Shown piece after piece: positions 1-4,549 of a DNA stretch of 5,937 bases. The stretch spans positions 1 to 5,937 of the forward strand of contig JASHYF010000334.1 of the NCBI GenBank assembly GCA_030043235.1. The letters run 5' to 3'. Position 1 is the first letter of the stretch. The number at the start of each line of letters is the position of its first letter. The translations under genes and the position numbers were made by a program. The notes below the pieces were generated by a model. The model saw only the letters and a program-made list of their open reading frames with translations. It ran no database searches and had not been told where the DNA came from. The DNA is from Solirubrobacteraceae bacterium (GTDB lineage Bacteria; Actinomycetota; Thermoleophilia; Solirubrobacterales; Solirubrobacteraceae).

Positions 1-108
1 GCCGCATACGCCGAGGACGTGCGCGCGCGCCGCTACCCGGGACCGGAGCACACCTACTCGATCGACGCGGGCGAGCTGGCCGAGCTGCACGCGCTGCTGG
101 CGCACTAG
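1..108 (+). CDS. panB: 3-methyl-2-oxobutanoate hydroxymethyltransferase (PanB), C-terminal end only
   Basis: Only the last 35 codons are in the window; the frame is open from base 1 to a TAG stop. The peptide contains YAEDVRARRYPGPEHTYSI, which matches the end of actinobacterial PanB, where a short helix is followed by a PGPEHTY-type tail (E. coli PanB has the related PGEEHSFH). PanB is a cytoplasmic enzyme that transfers a hydroxymethyl group from 5,10-methylenetetrahydrofolate to 2-oxoisovalerate, the first committed step to pantothenate and CoA. The catalytic barrel lies outside the window, so the call rests on this tail motif alone. The next gene on the same strand starts as close as 18 bases downstream, so the two could share a transcript. 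A 10-bp palindrome, GGCCGCGGCC (110-119), sits just after the stop; I assign it no role. Confidence 0.75.
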   Translation, partial: AAYAEDVRARRYPGPEHTYSIDAGELAELHALLAH

Positions 109-126
109 CGGCCGCGGCCTCAACCG

Positions 127-1086
127 GTGATCGCGTCTAGCAGCACCGCCGTTGACTCGAGAGCGGAACCACCGCCTGCGGACGGGCGCCGGATGACGTC
201 CGGCGACGCTCCGCACGTCGGTTACGATCTGACGATGCCAACTGCCCTGCGTCCGGCCGGCAGCGGCTCTGCGATGCTGTTGATCCACGGCTTCTCGGCG
301 AGCTGGGGGATCTGGAAGCCGCTGCTGCCCGCTCTCGAGCAACATCACGAGGTGCTGGCCGCGAGGTTGCTCGGGCACTCCGGTGGCCCTGAGTACCTCG
401 CCGGCTCGCCCGCGACGGCCGATGCGATGGTCGATGCGCTCGAGCGCGACATGGACTCAGCCGGCTTCGCGCGGGCTCACCTCGTCGGCAACTCGCTCGG
501 CGGCTGGCTCGCGCTCGAGCTCGCCGCGCGCGGCCGTGCGCTCTCGACGACCGCCCTGTCACCCGCCGGCGGGTGGAACCATGGAGGGCCGGAGACCAAG
601 CGGCTCGCGCGCTTGTTCCGTCAGAACCATCGCCTGCTCGAGCTCCTCGGCCCCAGCGGGGTTCAGATGATGCGCCGCCGGCGCTTCCGCGCACTTGCGC
701 TGCGGGACGTCGCTGTGCGCCCGGCCGAGTTGCCCGCGAGCCTGGCCGTCGAGCTGGCCGAGGCCGCCGCCGCGTGCGCGATCTACCTGCCGTTGGTCGA
801 GCAGCTGACCTCGACAGGGTTCGGAGAGCTGGCGGCGATCAACTCGCCCGTGCAGATCGCGTGGGGCACGGAGGACCGCATCCTGCGCTGGCCCGGCTAC
901 GCCGAGCGCTTCCGCCGCATGACGCCCCAGGCGCGGTGGGTCCAGCTCCAGGGCCTGGGACACTGCCCGATGCTCGACGACGCGGCGCTCACAACGAAAA
1001 CGATCCTCGAGCTCAGCCAACGAGTCGACGCGGCCGGCGGCAACGGCGCCCAGCAGCCCGCGGCGGTCGCGGCGCCCTCCCGCTGA
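127..1086 (+). CDS. alpha/beta hydrolase fold protein
   Basis: A soluble alpha/beta hydrolase of up to 319 residues with all expected catalytic elements. The oxyanion-hole motif HGF is at residues 54-56. The nucleophile elbow GNSLGG is at 121-126 (Ser123). The acid is Asp250 in WGTED, and the catalytic His is His279 in GLGHC. An Arg/Leu-rich helical segment at about 155-215 fits the cap domain that sets substrate choice. The substrate cannot be told; esterase, lactonase or C-C hydrolase activity are all possible. The C-terminal 20 residues are low-complexity Ala/Gly/Pro. The start is uncertain. GTG 127 gives the longest frame but has no ribosome binding site, and its first 22 codons have weak third-position G+C bias. 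ATG 193 and ATG 235 are alternatives. ATG 235 would leave about 16 residues before the first core strand and has a -10-like TACGAT seven bases upstream, as for a leaderless start. No signal peptide or membrane segment is visible. Confidence 0.85.
   Translation: MIASSSTAVDSRAEPPPADGRRMTSGDAPHVGYDLTMPTALRPAGSGSAMLLIHGFSASWGIWKPLLPALEQHHEVLAARLLGHSGGPEYLAGSPATADAMVDALERDMDSAGFARAHLVGNSLGGWLALELAARGRALSTTALSPAGGWNHGGPETKRLARLFRQNHRLLELLGPSGVQMMRRRRFRALALRDVAVRPAELPASLAVELAEAAAACAIYLPLVEQLTSTGFGELAAINSPVQIAWGTEDRILRWPGYAERFRRMTPQARWVQLQGLGHCPMLDDAALTTKTILELSQRVDAAGGNGAQQPAAVAAPSR
223..228 (+). promoter_or_regulatory. possible -10 element for a leaderless start of the hydrolase
   Basis: TACGAT fits the actinobacterial -10 pattern TAnnnT and lies so that transcription would begin at about base 235, exactly on an in-frame ATG of the hydrolase. 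I found no -35 match at the expected distance, so this is a weak, position-based proposal. Confidence 0.25.
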
Positions 1087-1127
1087 GCCCCCGCCGCTCC
1101 AATCGCCTGCGGGAGCCGGGCCCATCG

Positions 1128-1241
1128 TCGACCACGCAGCGTGTTGCTCAGGTCGCGTACGAGAGTGGCAGATCATGACCTGCTTCGACCACGCAGCGTG
1201 TCGCTCAGGTCGCGTACGAGGGTGGCGGATCATGACCTGCT
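1128..1241. repeat. two tandem copies of a 57-bp repeat
   Basis: Bases 1128-1184 and 1185-1241 are direct copies differing at only three positions (1145/1202, 1164/1221 and 1170/1227, all transitions). Each unit begins TCGACCACGCAGCGTG, which holds the hyphenated palindrome CACGC-A-GCGTG (1133-1143 and 1190-1200). Each also carries CGTACG and TCATGA palindromes and ends ATGACCTGCT. The second copy runs straight into the -35 box of the downstream promoter. Because 57 is a multiple of three, minus-strand frames stay open through the array, but the three differences change amino acids in the open minus frame, which argues against a selected protein there. The repeat could be an upstream regulatory array, a local duplication or one instance of a dispersed genomic repeat. 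Confidence 0.9.
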
Positions 1242-1270
1242 TGACATGTGACCAAAAGGTCACGTATAAT
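1241..1270 (+). promoter_or_regulatory. consensus sigma-70-type promoter of the arsR-type operon
   Basis: The -35 hexamer TTGACA (1241-1246) and the -10 hexamer TATAAT (1265-1270) are both perfect matches to the housekeeping consensus, separated by 18 bp. Seven bases after the -10 puts transcription at about 1277-1278, on the GTG codon of the regulator gene. Such a perfect promoter is rare in a chromosome of this G+C and implies strong basal transcription that must be held in check, which fits the operator lying in its spacer. Confidence 0.9.
1246..1265. promoter_or_regulatory. inverted-repeat operator inside the promoter spacer
   Basis: GTGACC (1248-1253) and GGTCAC (1258-1263) form a perfect inverted repeat around AAAA. 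Counting one further mismatch and an A/T pair, the arms become 8 bp with 7 matches, spanning 1246-1265. The site fills the gap between the -35 and -10 hexamers and touches both, so a bound dimer would block RNA polymerase. Its size, symmetry and place directly before an ArsR-family gene make autorepression by that protein the natural reading; this is inference. A related half-site, ATGACC, occurs at 1175-1180 and 1232-1237 in the upstream repeats. Confidence 0.8.
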
Positions 1271-1277
1271 GCGGAGC

Positions 1278-1598
1278 GTGGAGGACGACGACGGCGTTTT
1301 CAAGGCGCTCGCGGACCCGACGCGGCGGCATCTGCTCGACCGGCTATTCGAGCGTGACGGCCGCACGCTCACCGAGCTCGAATCAGAGGTGGAGATGACG
1401 CGTTTCGGGGTCATGAAGCATCTACGGGTGCTCGAGGAGGCCGGGCTGGTCGTCACCCGGCGGTCAGGACGGGAGAAGCACCACTACTTGAACCCGGTGC
1501 CCATCCGGTTGATCCACGACCGCTGGATCGACAAGTACACCGAGCTGCGCGTGTCCACGCTCGCGGAGCTCAAGTTCCGATTGGAGAAGACGGGATGA
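1278..1598 (+). CDS. ArsR/SmtB-family winged-helix transcriptional regulator
   Basis: A 106-residue DNA-binding repressor. VFKALADPTRRHLLDRL (7-23) is the typical ArsR first helix pair. The helix-turn-helix covers about 30-57, with recognition helix MTRFGVMKHLRVLEEAGLV (40-58), and the beta wing is at about 58-73 (TRRSGREKHHYLNP). The position of the usual metal-binding ELCVCD motif reads ELESEVEM, without cysteines, so metal sensing through that site is unlikely. The C-terminal tail matches the ArsR subgroup usually encoded beside SRPBCC proteins. I chose GTG 1278 because the -10 box ends at 1270 and transcription should start at 1277-1278. The upstream in-frame starts GTG 1248 and ATG 1269 lie inside the promoter. 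The mRNA would be leaderless, and no ribosome binding site is needed or visible. The stop overlaps the next start (ATGA). It probably represses its own operon through the palindrome at 1246-1265; the inducer is unknown. Confidence 0.92.
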   Translation: MEDDDGVFKALADPTRRHLLDRLFERDGRTLTELESEVEMTRFGVMKHLRVLEEAGLVVTRRSGREKHHYLNPVPIRLIHDRWIDKYTELRVSTLAELKFRLEKTG

Positions 1599-2053
1599 CG
1601 ACCACGACGGCACCGGCAACGCAGCTCTACCAGTTGTTCATCAAGGCGACCCCAGAGCAGATCTGGGAGGCGATCACCAGCCCCGAGTTCACGACGAAGT
1701 ACTTCCACGGCTCCTACGTCGACTCGACCTTCGAGCCCGGAGCCCCGTACAACGGCTACTCGACCGACCGCTCCCAGCGCTGGGTCGAAGGCGAGGTACT
1801 CGAGGCCGATCCACCCCGGCGCCTGCAGCACACCTGGCGCTCGCTGTATGACCCGCAAGCGGCCGCCGAGCCGCACAGCCGCGTCACTTGGGAAATCGAA
1901 CCCCAACAGGACGGCACCTGTCTGCTGACGGTGGTGCACGACCAGCTCGAGGACTCGCCAAAGACCGCCGAGAGCGTGTCCGGGACCGGCTGGATGACCG
2001 TTCTCAGCGGGCTAAAGACGCTGCTCGAGACCGGACAGCCGCTCGCCGGATGA
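1595..2053 (+). CDS. SRPBCC / AHSA1-type (START-like) domain protein
   Basis: A 152-residue single-domain protein of the Bet v 1-like SRPBCC superfamily, in the group annotated as Aha1 C-terminal-like. The first strand and helix are LYQLFIKATPEQIWEAIT (11-28), followed by the typical SPEFTTKYFHG turn (29-39). EVLEADPPRRLQHTW (67-81) is the central strand region. The long C-terminal helix includes GWMTVLSGLKTLLETGQPL (132-150), which closes the hydrophobic cavity. Such proteins bind small hydrophobic ligands, but the ligand here is unknown and no catalytic residue can be named. Despite the family name there is no evidence for an Hsp90 role. The ATG overlaps the regulator stop by four bases, and GGAG at 1583-1586 lies 8 bases before it, so translation is probably coupled. 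G+C is about 58-67%, a little below the flanking genes. Confidence 0.9.
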   Translation: MTTTTAPATQLYQLFIKATPEQIWEAITSPEFTTKYFHGSYVDSTFEPGAPYNGYSTDRSQRWVEGEVLEADPPRRLQHTWRSLYDPQAAAEPHSRVTWEIEPQQDGTCLLTVVHDQLEDSPKTAESVSGTGWMTVLSGLKTLLETGQPLAG

Positions 2054-2096
2054 AAGCAACCCGCACGGCGCAATGTGACCACGAGGAGACCGCCGC

Positions 2097-2858
2097 ATGA
2101 CCACCCACGCCATCGCCAGTCGCGAGCAATGGCTCGCCGCCCGCCTCGAGCTGCTCGAGGCCGAGAAAGAGCTGACCCGCCACAGCGACGAGGTGGCCCG
2201 CCAGCGCCAGCAGCTGCCCTGGGTCCCCATCGAGCAGGATTATCGCTTCGAGACCGAAGCCGGCACCGCGTCGCTGGCCGATCTCTTCGGCGGGCGCTCG
2301 CAGCTCCTCGTCTATCACTTCATGTTCGGACCCCAGTACACCGGCGGCTGCCCGTCGTGCTCGGCGATAGCCGATGGCTTCAACGGGTTCGTCGTGCATC
2401 TCGCTAACCACGACGTCACGCTCTGCGCGGTGTCACGGGCTCCGATCGCCGCGCTGCAGGCCTACAAGCGTCGCATGGGCTGGACGTTCCCGTGGGCCTC
2501 GTCCCTGGACAGCGACTTCAACTTCGACTTCAACACTTCGTTCACCGAGGACCAGCAGCGCTCCGGGACCATCGACTACAACTACCGCCCGAGAGACACG
2601 ACGTGGCTACGCAAGCCCGGCGAAGAGAGCGGCGCTGCGGTGCACGCCGCAATGACGGGCACCGACGTCGCCACGTACCTCCGCGAGCATCCCGGCATGA
2701 GCGCCTTCGCTCTCGAGGACGGAGTCGTCTACCAGACCTACTCGACCTACGCGCGCGGTCTGGACGCGTTGTGGGGCATGTACCAGTGGCTCGATCGGGC
2801 GCCGCTGGGGCGCAACGAGACCGGCCCCTGGTGGCGCCGGCACGACGAATACCGGTAG
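2097..2858 (+). CDS. DUF899 family thioredoxin-like protein
   Basis: A 253-residue cytoplasmic protein of the DUF899 family (thioredoxin fold, function unproven). An N-terminal charged helix (8-40, REQWLAARLELLEAEKELTR) precedes QLPWVPIEQDYRFET (39-53), a typical DUF899 opening. The strand LLVYHFMFGP (70-79) leads to a CxxC motif, GCPSCS (84-89, Cys85 and Cys88), at the place of the thioredoxin active site. DSDFNFDFNTSF (138-149) and the C-terminal GMYQWLDRAPLGRNE (227-241) with the WWRRHDEY end are also family marks. The CPSC pair suggests thiol redox activity or disulfide formation, but this is inference. A strong ribosome binding site, GAGGAG (2083-2088), lies 8 bases before the ATG. It follows the SRPBCC gene by 43 bases and is the last gene of the ArsR-controlled cassette. 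It ends six bases before the convergent nitroreductase gene. Confidence 0.9.
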   Translation: MTTHAIASREQWLAARLELLEAEKELTRHSDEVARQRQQLPWVPIEQDYRFETEAGTASLADLFGGRSQLLVYHFMFGPQYTGGCPSCSAIADGFNGFVVHLANHDVTLCAVSRAPIAALQAYKRRMGWTFPWASSLDSDFNFDFNTSFTEDQQRSGTIDYNYRPRDTTWLRKPGEESGAAVHAAMTGTDVATYLREHPGMSAFALEDGVVYQTYSTYARGLDALWGMYQWLDRAPLGRNETGPWWRRHDEYR

Positions 2859-2877
2859 AGCGCCTCAGGCGAACCGG
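2852..2877. terminator. candidate bidirectional hairpin between convergent genes
   Basis: CCGGT (2852-2856) pairs with ACCGG (2873-2877), and inside it CGCC (2861-2864) pairs with GGCG (2868-2871) around a TCA loop, with unpaired AGAG and A between the two stems. The structure contains the TAG stop of the plus-strand DUF899 gene and the stop of the minus-strand nitroreductase gene. No T-tract follows on either strand, so it is not a textbook intrinsic terminator. In high-GC actinobacteria T-poor hairpins are often proposed to stop transcription; here that role is inferred. Confidence 0.45.
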
Positions 2878-3536
2878 CCGGGCTCGCCAAGCGGCTCGCC
2901 CCAGTGCTCCAGGAAAGCGAACTCCGACACGGGGCGCCGCGCAAGGCGCTTGGGCCATGGCCCGGCCCGGTATCCGACGCCGATGTGCGCGGCCAGCGCG
3001 ATCTCCTCCGGGATGCCGAGCAGAGACTTCACCTCGGCCTCGGCGGGCACCAGCAGCGTCGTCATCGCCGCCGCAAGCCCCTCGGCGCGCAGGCCCAGCA
3101 ACAGGTTCTGCACGAACGGGTAGATGGAGGCGCCGCCGACGATGCTCTGGCGCGGCAGCCCCGCGTCCGTGACCGCCAGGTCGGGCAGGCGCACGCCCAC
3201 CACCAGGTGCACCGGCACCTCGTGCAGACGCTCCGCGTAATCGTTCGCGCCCTGCACCCTGCGGACGACCGCCCGATCGAAGGACGTTGGATCGGCCAGC
3301 ACCGTGGCCCCGCCGGTGTGCTCCATGTACGCGCGCCAGCCCGGGAGGTACAGATCGCGCAGCGCCGCACGCCGCTCGGGATCCTGCACGACCACCACCC
3401 GCCAGCCCTGGCGGTTGCCGCCGCTGGGCGCGAAGCGCGCGGCATCGAACACGCGGAGGAGCACCTCCTGGGGCACGGGGTCAGGCTTGAAGTGCCGCGT
3501 GGTGGGCGCGCAGCGCATCGCCTCGAAGAGATCCAC
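2865..3536 (-). CDS. nitroreductase family protein (FMN-dependent oxidoreductase)
   Basis: A 223-residue flavoprotein of the nitroreductase fold. The N-terminal helix VDLFEAMRCAPTTRHFKP (1-18) holds the Arg14 expected to contact the FMN phosphate. APSGGNRQGWRVVVV (36-50) is the characteristic Ser-Gly-Asn-Gln/Trp FMN loop and strand. SIVGGASIYPFVQNLLLGLR (131-150), followed by AEGLAAAMTT, is the dimer-interface and FMN-binding helix. The C-terminal IGVGYRAGPWPKRLARRPVSEF (185-206) is the usual closing strand. Members reduce quinones, nitro compounds or enones with NAD(P)H; the physiological substrate is not readable here. I chose GTG 3536 because the domain begins exactly there. The frame is open a further 141 codons to GTG 3959, but that part matches no family I know and has atypical composition. 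No ribosome binding site precedes GTG 3536. TATAGC at 3551-3546 (minus strand) would place transcription about 3 bases before it. It is convergent with the DUF899 gene. Confidence 0.88.
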   Translation of the reverse strand: MDLFEAMRCAPTTRHFKPDPVPQEVLLRVFDAARFAPSGGNRQGWRVVVVQDPERRAALRDLYLPGWRAYMEHTGGATVLADPTSFDRAVVRRVQGANDYAERLHEVPVHLVVGVRLPDLAVTDAGLPRQSIVGGASIYPFVQNLLLGLRAEGLAAAMTTLLVPAEAEVKSLLGIPEEIALAAHIGVGYRAGPWPKRLARRPVSEFAFLEHWGEPLGEPGRFA

Positions 3537-3592
3537 GGACGAGAGGCTATAGCTGACGGGCTGACGGGCCGAGGCGAGGCTACCGTCCGTGC

Positions 3593-3937
3593 ATGAACGT
3601 TCGGCCGTGGCCTCCACTGCTCGATGAGGATCGTTGGCTTGCTGAGCTGATGGACCGCCTGCTGCAGGAAAGCAGTATGAGCATCGATGAGCTGCGTGCC
3701 CGAGGGTGCGCTCGGCTGCTGCCGGATCGAGTAGCTGTTGTTCTTCCCAGTCGCGCTCGAGTAGGCGAAGCGGGTATACGAGCGCTGGCAGCTGACGAAC
3801 CGTCAGCGCTGCTGACTCTTGAACCAACCCGAGAGTGCGATCGTCGGCCGCACCGAGCTCCACCAGTTTGCGGTGCAAACCGAAGACAATCTCATGGGCA
3901 AGCGTGGCTCCCGCGACCAGGCCATCGAGTCGCGTGA
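3593..3937 (+). CDS. hypothetical open frame, uncertain, possibly decayed gene
   Basis: A 114-codon frame of unknown product. The N-terminal part (residues 11-40, around DEDRWLAELMDRLLQESS and SIDELRARG) reads like amphipathic helices. After about residue 80 the sequence becomes Arg/Pro-rich and loses gene-like codon bias, as if the frame were lost. Third positions are near 55% G+C, far below the neighbours, so a real gene would be foreign or degenerate. TACCGT (3581-3586) is a possible -10 element placing transcription at ATG 3593, but no -35 was seen. The opposite strand carries a competing open frame. I would not rely on this as a gene. Confidence 0.22.
   Translation: MNVRPWPPLLDEDRWLAELMDRLLQESSMSIDELRARGCARLLPDRVAVVLPSRARVGEAGIRALAADEPSALLTLEPTRECDRRPHRAPPVCGANRRQSHGQAWLPRPGHRVA
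3791..3807. repeat. perfect 7-bp hairpin
   Basis: GCTGACG (3791-3797) and CGTCAGC (3801-3807) are perfect complements around AAC. The same GCTGACG word begins both copies of the tandem repeat at 3552 and 3560. There is no T-run, so the role (terminator, protein site or remnant) is unknown. Confidence 0.6.
3866..3880. repeat. perfect 6-bp hairpin downstream of the acyltransferase gene
   Basis: GTTTGC (3866-3871) and GCAAAC (3875-3880) are perfect complements around GGT. It lies about 75 bases beyond the stop of the minus-strand acyltransferase, where a terminator could be expected, but there is no T-tract. Confidence 0.5.
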
Positions 3938-3955
3938 GAGGCGCGGGTCGAGGTG

Positions 3956-4549
3956 TCACAAGGTTCGGTGCTCAATCCGACGCAGCACCCGCGCCGGGGC
4001 GCCGGCGGCGATCGAGAACGGCTCGATGTCGTGCGTCACCACGCTGTTCGCCCCGATCACGCAGCGCTCGCCCACCGTCACCCCGCTCGTCACCGCCACG
4101 TTCGCCCCGAGCCAGCAGTTCTCGCCGATGCGCGTGGGTCCCTTGCTCTCGAAGCCCTGCCACGTGATCGGCTTCTCGGGGTCCTCGTAGCGGTGGCTTG
4201 CGTCTGAGACGAAGCAGCCGTTGGCGAGCATGCAGTGATCGCCGATCTCCACCAGCTCCTGCGCGGCCACCATCACGCCTTTGTTCAGGAACGTGCCCGC
4301 GCCGATGCGCACGCGCGCGGCGCCGGGCGCGGTGATCCACACGCCCGGCTCGAGCAGCACGTGCGGGCCGATCTCCAGGCGACCCTCGCGCAGCGCCTCC
4401 AGCACGTTGCCCTCCAGCGGCCAGCGCGCGAACGCTTCGCGGCGCATCAGCTCCCAGTGGATGCGCGCGCGGTTCCACGGCAGGGAGTTGCGCTCGTACC
4501 AGCGCCACTTCTGCGCCCACAGGCGCCCCTCCCGCGCGAGCTCGCTCAG
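3956..4549 (-). CDS. hexapeptide-repeat (left-handed beta-helix) acyltransferase
   Basis: A protein of up to 197 residues in the maltose/galactoside acetyltransferase-like group, which move an acetyl or acyl group from a CoA thioester to a sugar or other hydroxyl or amine. A Trp-rich N-terminal segment (11-43, with [11 protein letters not shown]) precedes the helix. Hexapeptide turns run from about 58 to 178: [15 protein letters not shown] (58-72), [15 protein letters not shown] (80-94), [15 protein letters not shown] (100-114), [15 protein letters not shown] (139-153) and [15 protein letters not shown] (157-171), ending [14 protein letters not shown]. His119 in the loop DASHRYEDP is the likely catalytic base. 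No ATG, GTG or TTG lies near the domain start. CTG 4549 overlaps the uvrA stop (CTGA) and has GAAGG (4561-4557) 7 bases upstream, so I chose it. ATG 4447 would give 163 residues and still keep the helix. It is probably translated with uvrA; the substrate is unknown. Confidence 0.87.
   Translation of the reverse strand: MSELAREGRLWAQKWRWYERNSLPWNRARIHWELMRREAFARWPLEGNVLEALREGRLEIGPHVLLEPGVWITAPGAARVRIGAGTFLNKGVMVAAQELVEIGDHCMLANGCFVSDASHRYEDPEKPITWQGFESKGPTRIGENCWLGANVAVTSGVTVGERCVIGANSVVTHDIEPFSIAAGAPARVLRRIEHRTL

Larger units (their letters stand above)
3537..3955. other. stretch without a recognised gene, lower G+C
   Basis: I recognise nothing here with confidence. G+C is about 60-63% per 60-base line across 3601-3900, against about 70-77% in sampled lines of the flanking nitroreductase and uvrA genes. 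On the minus strand the nitroreductase frame stays open back to GTG 3959, whose GTGA overlaps the acyltransferase stop. On the plus strand a frame runs from ATG 3593 to 3937. By my count the plus frame up to about 3830 has the more gene-like bias (first positions GC-rich, second lowest), while the minus frame looks gene-like only near 3850-3940. This conflict suggests a decayed or transferred segment, or an intergenic region. The left edge has the 8-bp tandem repeat GCTGACGG at 3552-3559 and 3560-3567. Confidence 0.5.

Noticed and set aside
1096..1116. GCTCC/GGAGC stem after the hydrolase stop as a terminator
   Set aside because: Only five base pairs around an 11-base loop and no T-tract; this is expected by chance in DNA of this composition.
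559..1263. Long open frame on the minus strand antisense to the hydrolase, with a duplicated 19-residue block from the 57-bp repeats
   Set aside because: It mirrors the hydrolase gene, is Arg/Ala/Gly-rich and has no family features. The differences between the two repeat copies all change its amino acids, so there is no sign of selection on this frame.
1248..1277. Upstream starts GTG 1248 and ATG 1269 for the ArsR-type gene
   Set aside because: Both codons lie within the promoter (operator arm and -10 box) and so would be upstream of the transcript; GTG 1278 fits the predicted start point.
2492..3172. Open plus-strand frame overlapping the end of the DUF899 gene and the nitroreductase
   Set aside because: It overlaps two well-supported genes and has the low-complexity Arg/Pro-rich makeup typical of high-GC shadow frames.
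2904..3596. Open frame on the plus strand opposite the nitroreductase
   Set aside because: It is Arg/His/Gln-rich, has no recognisable domain, and the opposite strand encodes a complete nitroreductase with FMN motifs.
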